NCBI RefSeq assembly: GCF_000258495.1
Contig: NZ_AJLG01000011.1
Span: 1 to 46,837 of the forward strand
Source: Pedobacter agri PB92
GTDB lineage: Bacteria > Bacteroidota > Bacteroidia > Sphingobacteriales > Sphingobacteriaceae
Length of the DNA: 46,837 nucleotides
Direction of reading: 5' to 3'
Both the position numbers and the translations under genes were made by a program. The notes beneath the pieces were generated by a model, which searched no databases, was not told the origin of the DNA, and worked only from the letters and a program-made list of their open reading frames with translations. Below, one piece after another: positions 25,730 through 33,945 of the stretch (position 1 is its first letter; each line of letters opens with the position of its first letter).

Positions 25730-26602
25730 TTATTTAATGATTAATTTCAATTCGTTTCGGTATTCTGATGCGCTTTTGCCCGTAAACTCATGGAATATTT
25801 TATTAAAGTGACTAAAGTTGTTAAAGCCGCTTTCCAGGGAGATGGCGGTAATGCTAATGCGTTTTTCGGCTAGGAGTTTCGATGCATGTACCACACGGTA
25901 TTCGTTAACAAAACGCGTAAAAGTTTTTTTGGTGATTTTTTTAAAATAGCGGCAAAACGAAGGCACCGTCATTGCAGACATTTCTGCAACATCTTCCAAA
26001 CTAATCTGCTGTTGAAAATGATCTTTCACATAGTTGAATATCATATTAATGCGATCATTGTCCTGAATCTGCATTTCCATCGAGAAACCGGTGGCATTTA
26101 AAATTGTAAAGTCTTTTGAGGAATCCAGCGATTTTAAAACAGATAATAGTGTCATTAATCTTTTGAACGGAGGCTGGTCGGCCATTCCTTCAATTTTATT
26201 TCCTACAGCTTTTTTAGTCGCCTCACCAAAAGCTATCCCGCCTTTAGCTTTATTAAACAAGGCTTTTATCCATTTGCTTTCTTGCAGATTTAAAAATTCA
26301 GCACCTAAAAAGTCTGCTTTGAATTGAATAACGGTTTCGTTCTTATTTCCGGTGTTGGTATCAGTAAAGCCACAATGTGGGAGGTTGCTTCCGATTAAAA
26401 TTAAATCTCCATCAGTATAATAGGAAACATGGCTACCAATCTGACGTTTTCCTGTGCCGCCGTTTACAAAAACCATTTCAATTTCTGGATGATAATGCCA
26501 TAAATGCGCTTTGTTATTTTCATTCTCGACATATTTCGAGTAATAAAACGAACTTCCGAAGGAAGGTTCAACAATTTCGAAGCTCGGTTTTAACGTTTTC
26601 AT
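25730..26602 (-). CDS. AraC family transcriptional regulator with cupin sensor domain
   Basis: The product is 290 aa. The N-terminal cupin has AHLWHYHPEIEMVFVNGGTG and DGDLILIGSNLPHCGF (HxH...E and PH motifs), typical of carbohydrate-sensing AraC proteins. The C-terminal double helix-turn-helix includes ISLEDVAEMSAMTVPSFCRY, FKKITKKTFTRFVNEYRVVH and the second motif ITAISLESGFNNFSHFNKIF. It probably responds to a sugar or aromatic ligand, but neighbours do not say which. A secreted protein gene follows at 59 bp. The upstream gap (26603-26779) separates it from a divergent secreted protein gene. Confidence 0.88.
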   Translation of the reverse strand: MKTLKPSFEIVEPSFGSSFYYSKYVENENNKAHLWHYHPEIEMVFVNGGTGKRQIGSHVSYYTDGDLILIGSNLPHCGFTDTNTGNKNETVIQFKADFLGAEFLNLQESKWIKALFNKAKGGIAFGEATKKAVGNKIEGMADQPPFKRLMTLLSVLKSLDSSKDFTILNATGFSMEMQIQDNDRINMIFNYVKDHFQQQISLEDVAEMSAMTVPSFCRYFKKITKKTFTRFVNEYRVVHASKLLAEKRISITAISLESGFNNFSHFNKIFHEFTGKSASEYRNELKLIIK

Positions 26603-26779
26603 GACAATTTAATGTTAATTCAGGGTTAATTAATGTGCTTAATTGATGACTGGATATAAAATTAATGATAACAGAGGTAATTTTACATATAAATTTGAAA
26701 ATATAGCGCAAGTTAGGCGTTAATTCTCGCTGTAATTTAGCGGTATAAAATAATTGTTCACCCATTAATTGATTTAGTT

Positions 26780-27373
26780 ATGAAAAAGTTCTTTAAAATC
26801 GGTTTAATTGCTGCGTTATCGTTTACAGTTTCTCTTGCTCAGGCAAATGACAACGAATTTTCATTAAAAGTTAAAGATGAGAAGCAGAAAACAATTAGTT
26901 TTTTGATGAGAAATAACAAAGAATTTAATTTTTCTGTGTTTTCTGATAATAATGATTTAGTTTTTGAACAAAAATTTAACGGTACTGCTGGTCTTACCAA
27001 AACATATGATTTAAATTCTTTACCTGATGGCGCTTATTTGATTAAAGTAGAATCTGGTGCTACCGTTGCAGAATATGCTGTGAAGATTTCAAGCAATAAA
27101 GCTGCAATTTCAACAGCAAAAATTACTGAGGTAATCAAGCCTAAAATCACGAAAAATAAAGATTTAATCACCCTGGATTATCAGGTAAAAGATAATATGC
27201 CAATTGAAGTGGCTGTATTTAATGAGCGTAACGATGAACTTTACTCTCAGGTTTTCAAGGATAGAACAAAGTTGATTAAAAAATTTAACATTGGTAAAGC
27301 TGACGGCGATTCGCTAACATTCGTCGTGAAACACAACAATGAATCTTTTACCAATACAATACAAACTCGCTAA
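26780..27373 (+). CDS. Secreted hypothetical protein with repeated beta-sandwich-like modules
   Basis: The product is 197 aa. A signal peptide (MKKFFKIGLIAALSFTVSLAQA) is followed by two similar halves. The first is FNFSVFSDNNDLVFEQKFNG, TAGLTKTYDLNSLPDGAYLI, then KVESG. The second is MPIEVAVFNERNDELYSQVF, KDRTKLIKKFNIGKADGDSL, then TFVVKHNNESFTNTI. The 'NDLVFEQKF...KTYDL..LPDGAYLIKV' unit is like the small secretion-domain-type beta-sandwiches (DUF3244-like) of Bacteroidota. This is a resemblance by eye. It is its own transcript and ends in a strong terminator. Confidence 0.7.
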   Translation: MKKFFKIGLIAALSFTVSLAQANDNEFSLKVKDEKQKTISFLMRNNKEFNFSVFSDNNDLVFEQKFNGTAGLTKTYDLNSLPDGAYLIKVESGATVAEYAVKISSNKAAISTAKITEVIKPKITKNKDLITLDYQVKDNMPIEVAVFNERNDELYSQVFKDRTKLIKKFNIGKADGDSLTFVVKHNNESFTNTIQTR

Positions 27374-27396
27374 TTTTTAAAATAAACCAAACTAAT

Positions 27397-27427
27397 AAAG
27401 GAGATACTTATAAGTCATCTCCTTTTT
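27397..27427 (+). terminator. Rho-independent terminator
   Basis: AAAGGAGAT...ATCTCCTTT with an inner ACTTATAAGT palindrome, followed by T6. It lies 24 bp past the secreted protein stop. Confidence 0.85.
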
Positions 27428-27538
27428 TGTTTTACTGCTGAATTAGTTTTTCAGAGACTGGAAAAACAAATTCCTACATGATCAATCTAATCTCTACTTT
27501 TGCCAGGAAATAAATAGCTTATTGATTTAGTCCTGCGT

Positions 27539-28237
27539 ATGGAAAATGGTTTTTCAGATTATAACTATGTTAAGGTGGTTTCATCTTTTCCGCAGTTAGT
27601 TAATTTAGAGTGGAAGGGAGAAGTAAACGCAGCTTGCTGGCATCGAAATTTAATCGGGGATTTTTCGGAAATCGTTTCTAAGCTTCGACTTAAGCAAGAT
27701 TTAACCGAAGTTTCGATGGAAGACCTCAATGCTTTGCAATTAACGGAGGAGGGTAGTAAAGCCCGGGAAATCATCATCAACGATTTTCAATGCCTGAATG
27801 ATTTTGGGGTATCGCCTTCACTTAATTTAATCAGGGGCTATCAGCGTGATAAGGAGCTGGATTTTATTTCAACAGATGTGTATTCCTTTCACGTAGATCG
27901 TTCGCCGGTGGGTACTGATACATTTCTTTGCACATACTTTGGTGCTGCCAGTGAAATTTTAGCCAATAGCGAAGCAGAGCAGAAAATCCTCATCCCGGAA
28001 ATTCGCCGGAAGCTTGAAGCGCTACACGACGGACCAGAGGCAGAATTTGACGCATTTTTGAGTGAACATTTTTTCGACTTGCATTATCAGGCAAAACCAT
28101 CGGCTTCGCCCCTGAATTTGGGGCTGGGTAATTTATGGCGCCTGGCCGTGGATAACCCCGAAGGAAAGGTTTTGCCCAGTATTCACCGGGCGCCTCAGGA
28201 AAAAGATGGCGAATATCGATTATTAATGATTTGTTAA
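27539..28237 (+). CDS. DUF1826-like protein (possible jelly-roll fold)
   Basis: The product is 232 aa with no signal peptide. Recognised elements are CWHRNLIGDFSEIV near the N-terminus, SFHVDRSPVGTDTFLCTYFG at about 120-140, and SIHRAPQEKDGEYRLLMIC at the end. This order (CWxR, HxD..., TYxGxxxE, HRxP, RLLM) matches my memory of DUF1826. The HxD, distant His and Arg are also what a double-stranded beta-helix dioxygenase would show, so an Fe(II)-dependent enzyme is a possible but unproven reading. The gene stands alone. No terminator with a T tract is seen. Confidence 0.6.
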   Translation: MENGFSDYNYVKVVSSFPQLVNLEWKGEVNAACWHRNLIGDFSEIVSKLRLKQDLTEVSMEDLNALQLTEEGSKAREIIINDFQCLNDFGVSPSLNLIRGYQRDKELDFISTDVYSFHVDRSPVGTDTFLCTYFGAASEILANSEAEQKILIPEIRRKLEALHDGPEAEFDAFLSEHFFDLHYQAKPSASPLNLGLGNLWRLAVDNPEGKVLPSIHRAPQEKDGEYRLLMIC

Positions 28238-28481
28238 GTATTATTGTGATGCAGCGGTTTTTACTAAACTCTATTAACAAAAATACTTTTCGATTGAAGT
28301 TAGTAAAGCTGGCAGGCACAACGTGAGTTAGCGTTGATAACTTTTCAAAAGATTGTAGCGAGAGCGGGGCAGCGCTAACCGATTGGTGCTGATACTGCTT
28401 TCGAAATCGTTTGCATTTTGCATTTTAAATTTAAGCGCTTTATTACACATCATCAGCTAAGCACTTTTTTCTGCTCAATCA
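28238..28481. other. Gap upstream of the rpsF operon
   Basis: No gene is seen. There is one 7-bp inverted repeat, GTTAGCG (28327-28333) with CGCTAAC (28373-28379), around a G+C-richer stretch (28340-28372). It may be the 3' end of the preceding transcript. The ribosomal operon promoter lies just to the right. Confidence 0.4.
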
Positions 28482-28512
28482 TTTGATTTTAAGAAATATA
28501 TTGTTACTTTTG
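28482..28512 (+). promoter_or_regulatory. Promoter of the rpsF-rpsR-rplI operon
   Basis: TTTG (28482-28485), 19 bp, TACTTTTG (28505-28512): a perfect match to the Bacteroidota consensus TTTG-N19-TAnnTTTG. It predicts a transcript start near 28517 and a leader of about 48 nt before rpsF. Confidence 0.8.
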
Positions 28513-28515
28513 CAA

Positions 28516-28534
28516 CCCCGTAATATACCTCGGG
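28516..28534 (+). promoter_or_regulatory. Possible leader hairpin of the rpsF operon (S6:S18-type)
   Basis: CCCG (28517-28520) pairs with CGGG (28531-28534) around TAATATACCT, at the extreme 5' end of the predicted mRNA. Many bacterial rpsF leaders have a hairpin with an exposed CCG-type site bound by the S6:S18 complex. This one is short and I cannot show the conserved features, so the assignment is weak. Confidence 0.3.
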
Positions 28535-28564
28535 ATTAAAAAATTAAAAACATAATTTATAACA

Positions 28565-28921
28565 ATGAATCAGTACGAAACTGTTATCGTTCTAACCCCA
28601 TTGTTATCTGAAGAAGCTGCAAAAGAGGCATTAGCTAAATTTAAAGCAGTTCTTGTTGATAACGGTGCCGAAATTATCCAAGAGGATAATTGGGGTTTGA
28701 GAAAATTAGCGTATCCAATTGAGAAAAAATCAAACGGATTCTTCAACTTAACTGAATACAAAGCTTCAGGAGATTTGATCGCAAAATTAGAGCTTCAATT
28801 AAAACGCGATGAGCGTGTGTTACGTTTCTTAACTATCCGTCTAGATAAACACGCTGTTGCTTACAATGAGAAAAAACGTAGTGGTGCGTTTAACAAAAAA
28901 ACTAAGGAGGTTGCAGCGTAA
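28565..28921 (+). CDS. rpsF: 30S ribosomal protein S6
   Basis: The 118-aa product is an S6 protein: [40 protein letters not shown], then [20 protein letters not shown], and a basic C-terminal tail. S6 binds S18 and sits in the platform of the 30S subunit. The stop TAA overlaps the ATG of rpsR by one base (TAATG), so S6 and S18 are translationally coupled, as suits proteins that form a 1:1 heterodimer. It is the first gene of the rpsF-rpsR-rplI operon with a consensus promoter. Confidence 0.98.
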   Translation: MNQYETVIVLTPLLSEEAAKEALAKFKAVLVDNGAEIIQEDNWGLRKLAYPIEKKSNGFFNLTEYKASGDLIAKLELQLKRDERVLRFLTIRLDKHAVAYNEKKRSGAFNKKTKEVAA

Positions 28922-29184
28922 TGGCAAGAGAACAAATTCAATACGTTACTGCCCCTAAAGTAGAGGATAACCGTAAAAAATATTGCCGTTTTAAGAAAAA
29001 TGGTATTAAATACATCGATTACAAGGATGCAAACTTCTTGTTGAAATTTATTAACGATCAAGGTAAATTATTACCAAGACGCCTTACTGGTACTTCGTTA
29101 AAATTCCAACGTAAAGTTGCTCAAGCTGTTAAACGTGCTCGTCACATCGGTTTGTTACCATTCGTTGCAGATCAATTAAAATAG
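28921..29184 (+). CDS. rpsR: 30S ribosomal protein S18
   Basis: The 87-aa product contains [40 protein letters not shown] and [19 protein letters not shown], the conserved S18 core with its RRLTG and [10 protein letters not shown] signatures. S18 pairs with S6 on the 30S platform. The ATG overlaps the rpsF stop by one base, and rplI follows after 13 bp with an AGGAGG-like sequence in the gap. Confidence 0.98.
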   Translation: MAREQIQYVTAPKVEDNRKKYCRFKKNGIKYIDYKDANFLLKFINDQGKLLPRRLTGTSLKFQRKVAQAVKRARHIGLLPFVADQLK

Positions 29185-29197
29185 GAGGCTCAGAGAT

Positions 29198-29641
29198 ATG
29201 GAAATTATTTTAAAACAAGATATTAAAGGCCTTGGTGAGAAAGATGATGTAGTTACAGTAAAACCAGGTTATGGTCGTAACTATTTAATCCCTCAAGGAT
29301 TTGGCGCTTTGGCTACTTCTTCTGCTAAAAAAGTTTTAGCTGAAAACTTAAAGCAAGCTGCTTTTAAACAAGATAAAATTAAGAAAGATGCTGAAGGTAT
29401 CGCTGAGCGTTTAACTGCTGTTAAACTTTCTATCGGTGCTAAAGCTGGCGAAAGCGGAAAAATCTTTGGAGCGGTTAACACCATCCAAATCGCTGAAGCA
29501 TTAAAAGCGCAAGGTTTTGATGTAGATCGTCGTCGTATTACTTTCGAAACTGAACCTAAATTTGTTGGCGAATATGTTGCTAACTTAAACTTACACAAAG
29601 AAGTTAAAGTTCAGGTTCCTTTTGAAGTAATTGCTGAATAA
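29198..29641 (+). CDS. rplI: 50S ribosomal protein L9
   Basis: The 147-aa product contains MEIILKQDIKGLGEKDDVVT, VKPGYGRNYLIPQGFGALAT and a central helix, then SGKIFGAVNTIQIAEALKAQ and a C-terminal domain ending VKVQVPFEVIAE. This is the usual two-domain L9 of about 148 aa, which binds 23S rRNA at the base of the L1 stalk. Last gene of the operon; a terminator follows 22 bp after the stop. Confidence 0.98.
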   Translation: MEIILKQDIKGLGEKDDVVTVKPGYGRNYLIPQGFGALATSSAKKVLAENLKQAAFKQDKIKKDAEGIAERLTAVKLSIGAKAGESGKIFGAVNTIQIAEALKAQGFDVDRRRITFETEPKFVGEYVANLNLHKEVKVQVPFEVIAE

Positions 29642-29663
29642 GCATTCTTAAACGAATCAAAAA

Positions 29664-29695
29664 AAGTCCTTTCAGTTTTCTGGAAGGACTTTTTT
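29664..29695 (+). terminator. Rho-independent terminator of rpsF-rpsR-rplI
   Basis: AAGTCCTTTCAG / CTGGAAGGACTT (12-base arms with one T-G mismatch position, TTTT loop) is followed by five further T. Confidence 0.9.
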
Positions 29696-29825
29696 ATTGG
29701 TGTGAAATTTAATTCGATGTGAGATATTAAATGTAATACGAATGATGTGAGCTCATGGTCTCCCTAGCATTTTTTATTGCTCGTTTTTCATTATCCATCT
29801 TCCATTTTTACCTTTTCCATCATTT

Positions 29826-30530
29826 TTATCCTTTCGGTGTAGTAGGTCTGATCTCTACTTTACTTGGTAGCGTTCTGGCTGGCATCGCCAGAAGATCAAC
29901 AATCAATTTTCCCATGTCTTCTGGTTGAATTTTCCATGCGTCATTTTCAGCATCAGGGTGATGATCATTGAAATGACTGGCTACTGAACCAGGCATAATG
30001 GTACTCACTTTTACGCCATATTTTCTTAAATCGAGCATAACAGATTGTGTAAATCCCGTTAAACCAAACTTGCTGGCGTTGTAAGCGGCGCCACCGGCAA
30101 AAAAGTTTGTACCTGCCAAACTCGATATGGTAAAAATGCTTCCTTTGGTTTTTTTAATTTCTTCAACGCTGGCTTTTATGCTGTAGAACACTCCGGTAAG
30201 GTTGGTATCGATGATGTCGTTCCAAAGTTCAACATCCATCTCGTCAATGGGTGCAAAATTTCCTACACCTGCATTAGCAATCAGTGCATCGAGCTGTCCC
30301 CATTTTTCAATCACCAGGTTTACGGCACCTTGTTGCGACTGGAAATTTTTTACATCGGCTTCAATGGCTAAAACATCGCCATACTCTACTAATTTTGCTG
30401 CGGCTTCATTTGCGTTATTGATGCTTCTGCTTGTGATGGCAACTTTATAGCCATTTTTTAAAAGTGATTCGGCAATGCCATAGCCAATACCTTTACTTCC
30501 TCCTGTTATCAGGGCGACTTTTATACTCAT
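29826..30530 (-). CDS. SDR family oxidoreductase
   Basis: The product is 234 aa from the ATG at 30530. The frame stays open 16 codons further but without family similarity. TGGSKGIGYGI is the cofactor loop, NAG is in IANAGVGNF, the Ser is in IFTISSLAG and YNASK (YxxxK) completes the active site. The C-terminal STIMPGSVASHFNDHHPD fits FabG-like/YdfG-like SDRs. It probably uses NADP(H); the substrate is unknown. It stands alone with mtgA divergent on the other side. Confidence 0.92.
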   Translation of the reverse strand: MSIKVALITGGSKGIGYGIAESLLKNGYKVAITSRSINNANEAAAKLVEYGDVLAIEADVKNFQSQQGAVNLVIEKWGQLDALIANAGVGNFAPIDEMDVELWNDIIDTNLTGVFYSIKASVEEIKKTKGSIFTISSLAGTNFFAGGAAYNASKFGLTGFTQSVMLDLRKYGVKVSTIMPGSVASHFNDHHPDAENDAWKIQPEDMGKLIVDLLAMPARTLPSKVEIRPTTPKG

Positions 30531-30644
30531 GATTCTTTTGTTTTGATCTTCTAGAAGGAACAACAAATATGTTTCCATACAGTTTTCTGTTTCCTGATAA
30601 AGTACTAAGGCCCATCATTCGAAATAAATGTTTTCATATTTTGC

Positions 30645-30652
30645 TACCTTTG
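30645..30652 (+). promoter_or_regulatory. -7 element immediately before mtgA
   Basis: TACCTTTG matches TAnnTTTG exactly and ends 4 bases before the mtgA ATG (30657). If used, the mRNA would begin at or next to the start codon. No clear TTTG lies 19 bp upstream. Confidence 0.5.
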
Positions 30653-30656
30653 CGCC

Positions 30657-31379
30657 ATGGCTAAATCTCGATCTAACAAATCAAAAAGCAAGCAACCTTT
30701 ATTAAAAAAGATTACCAATATTGCTACGAAGGTATTTTTATACTTTCTAATGGTTTCGTTTTTATGGGTATTGGCCTATCGCTTCATCAATCCACCAATT
30801 ACGTTGTTAATGGTGTTGAGAAACATTGAGCGTAAATCAGACGGAAAATCTTTTAAAACTGAGAAAAAATGGGTTGATTTTGATGACATGTCTGATAATA
30901 TGAAACGGGCAGCAGTTTCAGCTGAAGACCAACTTTTTTTGAAACACATTGGTTTCGACGTAAAAGCTATCGAAAAGGCCTTTGCCGCAAATGCGAAAAG
31001 CAGAAAAGTTAAGGGTGGAAGTACCATATCACAGCAAACAGCTAAGAATGTTTTTTTGTGGCCTGGCAGATCGTGGATTAGAAAGGGTTTCGAAGCCTAT
31101 TTTACTCTACTCATCGAAATGTTATGGAGTAAGGAACGGATACTGGAAGTTTATTTAAATGTGATTGAAATGGGGGATGGGATTTACGGCGCCGAAGCGG
31201 CAGCGCAAAGTTATTATGGTAAATCGTGCCATAAGCTTTCTAAAGCTCAGGCGGCTTTGATTGCGGCTTGTTTCCCCAACCCTATCAGGTGGACACCAAA
31301 AAATCCTACCCGATATATCAGACATCGCCAATATTTGATTCTAAGAAATATGAATAGGCTAGGACCACTGGATTTTTAG
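30657..31379 (+). CDS. mtgA: Monofunctional biosynthetic peptidoglycan transglycosylase
   Basis: The product is 240 aa, one inner-membrane helix (about 25-45) plus a family-51 glycosyltransferase domain. Motifs in order: SAEDQLFLKHIGFD with catalytic Glu90, KGGSTISQQTAKNVFLW (about 118-134), then the RKGFEAYFTLLIEMLWSKER and ILEVYLNVIEMGDGIYGAEA regions, and AALIAACFPNPIRWTP. It polymerises lipid II into glycan strands. There is no transpeptidase domain, and length matches MtgA (about 240 aa). Followed by an unusual heptad-repeat element before a convergent gene. Confidence 0.96.
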   Translation: MAKSRSNKSKSKQPLLKKITNIATKVFLYFLMVSFLWVLAYRFINPPITLLMVLRNIERKSDGKSFKTEKKWVDFDDMSDNMKRAAVSAEDQLFLKHIGFDVKAIEKAFAANAKSRKVKGGSTISQQTAKNVFLWPGRSWIRKGFEAYFTLLIEMLWSKERILEVYLNVIEMGDGIYGAEAAAQSYYGKSCHKLSKAQAALIAACFPNPIRWTPKNPTRYIRHRQYLILRNMNRLGPLDF

Positions 31380-31381
31380 TT

Positions 31382-31446
31382 TGTAGTCCATAGTCTAATA
31401 ATTTATCATCGTACTAAAGACTTTGTACTGAAGACTAACGACTAGT
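31382..31446. repeat. Degenerate 7-bp (heptad) repeat between convergent genes
   Basis: Five consecutive heptads of the form [G/T]ACTNNN run from 31412 to 31446: TACTAAA, GACTTTG, TACTGAA, GACTAAC, GACTAGT. They are preceded by two inverted heptads NNNAGTC (TGTAGTC and CATAGTC, 31382-31395). The two blocks can pair with each other. The last heptad overlaps the stop codon of the AsmA-like gene. The function is unknown; it may serve as a terminator region. Confidence 0.65.
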
Positions 31447-33868
31447 CATGATCCTTATTCCACCTGATTTTGATTCCGCCTTTTTCATCATCAACCGCTT
31501 TCAAATGCAGCACAATTCCCCTCATTCTGGCCTCACGCTTTTCCTGACGGGTTAGGTTTTCATCCCCTTTGGGATTTCTCAATGGAATATCTAAAGCTAC
31601 ATTTGTTCCGCTACCTAAAGCATAAACGCCTTTAACATTAAAATTCATAGCGCTTGAGTTAATCTGCATCGGACTGATGTCTATCTTGTCGCCACGGATG
31701 TTGAGGGTTCCGTCCAGGTTTTTGATTTCTACATTCGACAGGTTACGGTTAGCAAAAGCAAACTTGCCAACTTTTACCATTGGCTCGAAATTTACCAATG
31801 CGGCGTTGTTTAGGTTGAACACAACCTTGCCATTAATAGAGCGAGGCAATATTTTTCCCGTGTGCGAAATTCGTCCTCCAATATTTACGGTTGAAGATAG
31901 GTAACCTTTCAGGTTTTTATTGGTAATCGTTTTCTGACCGAAATTATCAAACGAATAGAAGAAGTCTTTTACGCTTACGTGGTTAATTTTGGAATTAATT
32001 CTGAAACTGTTCGAACTTGGCTCCTGAATAATGTTTCCGGTTAATGCAAGTGTTCCGCCTGCATGTGCTACGCTTATTTTATTGAAGTAAATGCCCTCGC
32101 CGCGTAAAGAAATATCGGCAGCTAGGTTTTTCGCCAGGAAGTTATCATATATTGCTTTTCCTACTGTGAGGTTAATATTCATTTTCGAAACCTCTAAAAC
32201 ATTGCTCAGTTCTTTTGATGCTGTTTTAATTGAACTGCCTCCACTGGTTTTTTTCTTACTCGTTCTTGGGCCTAAGAAGGGTAAAAACTCATTTAAATAC
32301 AGTTGCGGACTGTGCATTTTCAAATTCACCAGAATTTTATCCGGATCAGTATAATAGAGATTGGCAAAGTTTGCGATGCTGCAGCTTACATTCAGTTCAC
32401 TTTTGCCTAATTGAAAATGACCATTCTGAATCGATAGATCATTTTGGTCAAAATTAATGTTCAAAGCGCTTTTAACCAGTCGTAGTTTTCTAGGGATATA
32501 AAGAATATCAGCATTATCTATTTTTATTTTTCCGGAAACTACTGGTTTGGTAAAGCGAAAGTTATCAATATCAGCCTTGCAATATAATCTCAAATCTGCT
32601 GTACCCTGTTTAAACTCAAAATCTTGTGTGCCAAGGGAATTATTAAGGTTAGATAGCGGAAATTGTGAGGTTACCAAACCTGTTGCAATTGGTCTGGCTA
32701 AGTTTGTTACGGTGAAAGTATCAATTTTTAGCGGTGCATTAAAATATTTGGCTGTTAAACGATGAAATTTTATCGCCGAATTCTCGTCACCAATAATTCC
32801 GCCTGCGGTATCACGGTTGGTAAAAGATCCATCGAAATTAGCCGCGGTGAGTTTGCCCGCCGGAATGGAGATTATATTATTGCGAACGGTAATGCCAACA
32901 TTAATTAATGGATCGCCATATTTCCCTGATCCATCATCAATAATATTTCCCCGGATATTGATGGGTTTCTCAATGCCAAACTTTAAAAGCTTCGATGAAA
33001 TGTTTGGAGAAAGCAGCATGGCCACATCTTTGAACAAAATATCATCAACTGCAATGCTAATTGCAAAAGCTGATTTATCAAGTTCGACCTTGGCGCCGAT
33101 TTTGAAAGGATGACCCCCGATTTTCAGTATTTCCGGATCTAAGATAATGGCATCAAGCGCTCTGGAATAGTGTGCTGAAAGTGTTCCCTCTAGCGATTTA
33201 TCTTTTAAAAAGCTTCCTTTTCTGGTATTAAAGGCAAAGCTGTTCACCTGGGTCTTCAATTTTATTTTTCCTGTCCAGCCACTATCCGGGTATTGCATTC
33301 TCCCTGCTACCTGATCAATGTTGAAATTGAAAAGCTTGTGCCTTTTTTGATTGTCGAGCGTAAGCGTAACACGATTCAGGTCGATTTTTTTTACTGCTAA
33401 ATCTGGTGTTTTTGAATCTGATTTTTTAGCGGTATCAGTCTTTTTGCTTTTAAAAATACTGGTATTACTGTAACCATTTGAATCGGTGTAAATGTAAATT
33501 GATGCATCATTAATTGCGATTTGATTAATGTTAACATTACCAACGATTAACGAGAGCACATTTAGCGAAACATTAATGTCTTTTGCCTTGATTAAATCGT
33601 GTTTATGTTGCGACCATAAACTATCTCGCAGTAAAATGCCATTTAATGAAACGGAAACGCCAGGGAAGCTTTTAAGTAAGGTAGGCTCCATACCTGTAGC
33701 TGTAATTTTGCCATTTAGATTTTTGTTTAACTGACCCAGAATAGAGGTCAATATTTCTTTTTTATTTCTGCTAATGTAAAACGCCCCTGCAAGCCAGGTA
33801 AGTATTATTAAAATAATCAGACCAGATAATATACCTAAAGAAATTTTTAGCCAGCGTTTCATAAACAT
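31442..33868 (-). CDS. AsmA family protein
   Basis: The product is 808 aa. One N-terminal transmembrane helix (about 10-32, LGILSGLIILIILTWLAGAF) is followed by a very long beta-rich region with AsmA features: GKITATGMEPTLLKSFPGVS near the start and repeats of short strands separated by GNI/GKI turns. The C-terminal AsmA_2-like part has GTLALTGNIIQEPSSNSFRI and KGVYALGSGTNVALDIPLRN. AsmA-like proteins span or line the periplasm and are now thought to move lipids between membranes. The ATG at 33868 is used; another ATG lies two codons inside. No operon partner. Confidence 0.88.
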   Translation of the reverse strand: MFMKRWLKISLGILSGLIILIILTWLAGAFYISRNKKEILTSILGQLNKNLNGKITATGMEPTLLKSFPGVSVSLNGILLRDSLWSQHKHDLIKAKDINVSLNVLSLIVGNVNINQIAINDASIYIYTDSNGYSNTSIFKSKKTDTAKKSDSKTPDLAVKKIDLNRVTLTLDNQKRHKLFNFNIDQVAGRMQYPDSGWTGKIKLKTQVNSFAFNTRKGSFLKDKSLEGTLSAHYSRALDAIILDPEILKIGGHPFKIGAKVELDKSAFAISIAVDDILFKDVAMLLSPNISSKLLKFGIEKPINIRGNIIDDGSGKYGDPLINVGITVRNNIISIPAGKLTAANFDGSFTNRDTAGGIIGDENSAIKFHRLTAKYFNAPLKIDTFTVTNLARPIATGLVTSQFPLSNLNNSLGTQDFEFKQGTADLRLYCKADIDNFRFTKPVVSGKIKIDNADILYIPRKLRLVKSALNINFDQNDLSIQNGHFQLGKSELNVSCSIANFANLYYTDPDKILVNLKMHSPQLYLNEFLPFLGPRTSKKKTSGGSSIKTASKELSNVLEVSKMNINLTVGKAIYDNFLAKNLAADISLRGEGIYFNKISVAHAGGTLALTGNIIQEPSSNSFRINSKINHVSVKDFFYSFDNFGQKTITNKNLKGYLSSTVNIGGRISHTGKILPRSINGKVVFNLNNAALVNFEPMVKVGKFAFANRNLSNVEIKNLDGTLNIRGDKIDISPMQINSSAMNFNVKGVYALGSGTNVALDIPLRNPKGDENLTRQEKREARMRGIVLHLKAVDDEKGGIKIRWNKDHD

Positions 33869-33945
33869 TATTTGATATAAGCAATATAATGTTATTTAAT
33901 GCACAATTGTTTTATGCGGCTGCAATTTAACAGGTAAACCTGATG

